Positions 63,283-64,000 of a stretch of 64,000 nucleotides of DNA are shown piece by piece. How positions within the stretch are numbered: the stretch's first letter is position 1; the number at the start of each line of letters is the position of its first letter. Source of the DNA: Shewanella sp. Choline-02u-19 (GTDB taxonomy: Bacteria > Pseudomonadota > Gammaproteobacteria > Enterobacterales > Shewanellaceae); contig NZ_PJBE01000013.1 of NCBI RefSeq assembly GCF_002836205.1, positions 496,001-560,000 of the forward strand, read 5' to 3'. The notes below the pieces were generated by a model, which saw nothing but the letters and a program-made list of their open reading frames with translations, was not told the DNA's origin and did no database searches. Made by a program: the position numbers and the translations under genes.

Positions 63283-63546
63283 ACCGTAAGCGAAGCGTTC
63301 CGTAGTGACGAAGTCGCGTGCCGTAAGGCCATCGGCCGTTCATCTAAGACTTTACCGTCTTTGCTCGTTTTTACTGTAAGCGAAGCGTTCCGTAGTGACG
63401 GAGTCGCGTGCCGTGAGGCCATAGGCCGTTCATCTAAGACTTTACCGTCTTTGCTAGTTTTTACCGTAAGCGAAGCGTGCCGTAGTGACAAAGTCGCGTG
63501 CCGTAAGGCCATCGGCCGTTCGTCTAAGACTTTACCGTCTTAGCTT
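63283..63546 (+). repeat. Three 90-bp tandem repeats of mini-hairpins
   Basis: Units start at 63283, 63373 and 63463, exactly 90 bases apart; the last is cut at about 83 bases. Each holds, in order, GCGAAGC, a GAC-NNN-GTC hairpin, a GGCC-NNN-GGCC hairpin and AAGAC-TTTACC-GTCTT. Stems are conserved while triloops vary (GAA, GGA, AAA; ATC, ATA, ATC). The block fills the space between the DUF2802 gene and the convergent FlhB-like gene. Confidence 0.95.
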
Positions 63547-63854
63547 TAAACCTCTTCCATTATTTTCTGATGCATGTTGTTCCATTTCTCTGGAAATTTG
63601 CCATCAAGCACATAAGCAAACGCGATCAGCTCTGCGATAAGCAAGTAGAGCTCTTTAGGGATCGCATCACCCACTTCCAGCTTGTGTAGAAAATCACATA
63701 AGTGTTCATCTTGATGAATATAAACGCCAGCTTCTTCAGCCAAAGCAATCATCTCTTGCGCTAATGCATCTTCAGCTATAGCGGATACCGTTGGAGCTGA
63801 GCCTTTATCGTATTTTAATGCAACGGCTTTGGTTGGCTGTTCATGGTTACTCAT
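63546..63854 (-). CDS. FlhB C-terminal-domain paralogue (FlhB2-type)
   Basis: Protein of 102 residues resembling only the cytoplasmic C-terminal domain of FlhB/YscU (AVALKYDKGSAPTVSAIAEDALAQEMIALAEEAGVYI). It lacks the membrane part and the NPxH cleavage motif. Related free-standing proteins are found beside flagellar genes in many bacteria, and their role is unsettled; an influence on export switching is possible. Its 3' end abuts the 90-bp repeat block. Confidence 0.85.
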   Translation of the reverse strand: MSNHEQPTKAVALKYDKGSAPTVSAIAEDALAQEMIALAEEAGVYIHQDEHLCDFLHKLEVGDAIPKELYLLIAELIAFAYVLDGKFPEKWNNMHQKIMEEV

Positions 63855-63885
63855 CTAACACCTTTTTAATTTTCTATTGCCATAA

Positions 63886-64000
63886 TTACACTTTCACTTT
63901 AACTAGGTAGTGCTCACCTGGAAGTAAAGTGGCAGGTACCGATTGCTTGTGGGTGTTTACGCTGCTAATTGATATTCCTAACTGCTCTACTTTACAGCTA
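63886..64000 (-). CDS. 3' end of an unidentified minus-strand gene (partial)
   Basis: An open frame enters from the window edge and ends at TAA 63886-63888, reading ...VPATLLPGEHYLVKVKV. It is 31 bases upstream of the FlhB-like gene and probably in one operon with it. In related genomes the partner of this gene type is often a FliK-like protein, but too little is visible to say so here. Confidence 0.5.
   Translation of the reverse strand, partial: SCKVEQLGISISSVNTHKQSVPATLLPGEHYLVKVKV

Noticed and set aside
63186..63543. Repetitive open frames on both strands (108 aa minus, 60 aa plus) in the 90-bp repeats
   Set aside because: The repeat length is 90 bases, exactly 30 codons, so any stop-free frame stays open across all units. 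No ribosome sites, and the conserved features are DNA hairpins, not protein.
1..64000. Insertion sequences, prophage or integrative element
   Set aside because: No transposase, integrase, phage gene or flanking attachment repeats were found, including at tRNA-Arg.

Overview
The window is chromosomal DNA from a gammaproteobacterium with a single-polar-flagellum gene set. The most likely source is Shewanella or a close Alteromonadales relative. The reasons are the flgT/flgO/flgP outer rings, the flrA-flrB-flrC sigma-54 cascade, flhF-flhG (fleN) beside fliA-cheYZAB, and the ParC/ParP chemotaxis-array positioning pair. I infer this from gene content and order; no database search was run.

Layout. 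(1) 1-8330 is not flagellar: a LysE-type exporter (minus), a large secreted M9-type collagenase, a DUF4136 lipoprotein, a DUF2797 protein, an outer-membrane beta-barrel protein with a striking mRNA leader, and tRNA-Arg(CCT). (2) 8333-15068 holds flgT, flgOP, flgNM, flgA, cheV and cheR. (3) 15242-26045 is the rod/hook block: flgBCDE, a terminator and sigma-54 promoter, then flgFGHIJKL. (4) 26138-30691 carries two tandem flagellins, flaG, fliD, a fliT-like gene and fliS. (5) 30965-35421 encodes the regulators flrA, flrB and flrC. (6) 35958-49147 is the basal-body, C-ring and export operon fliEFGHIJ, fliKLMNOPQR, flhB. (7) 49337-63054 holds flhA, flhF, flhG, fliA, cheY, cheZ, cheA, cheB, a small membrane protein, parC, parP, cheW and a DUF2802 gene. 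(8) At the right edge, on the minus strand, lie a FlhB C-terminal-domain paralogue and the 3' end of another gene.

Regulation is unusually legible. Six good sigma-54 sites with a 5-base spacer precede flgB, flgF, flrB, fliE, fliK and flhA. FliA (sigma-28) sites with the TAAA-N15-GCCGATAA layout precede flgO (perfect match), flgM and the second flagellin, with weaker ones before cheW and cheV. This fits the scheme FlrA to FlrBC to FliA, with FlgM as anti-sigma factor.

The least explained DNA is a family of composite intergenic repeats found only at 3' ends of plus-strand units: after flgP, flrA, flrC, cheW and the DUF2802 gene. Each has a GCCGGTT/GCTGAGACGGT-rich array (with exact 47-bp periodicity after flrA). 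The later copies are followed by a module of tiny triloop hairpins, which is amplified as three 90-bp tandem units at 63283-63546. Other notable points are a three-way self-complementary leader before the outer-membrane protein gene, small ORFs filling every gap between fliP, fliQ, fliR and flhB, a threefold motif in the CheA linker, and gene conversion between the flagellins.
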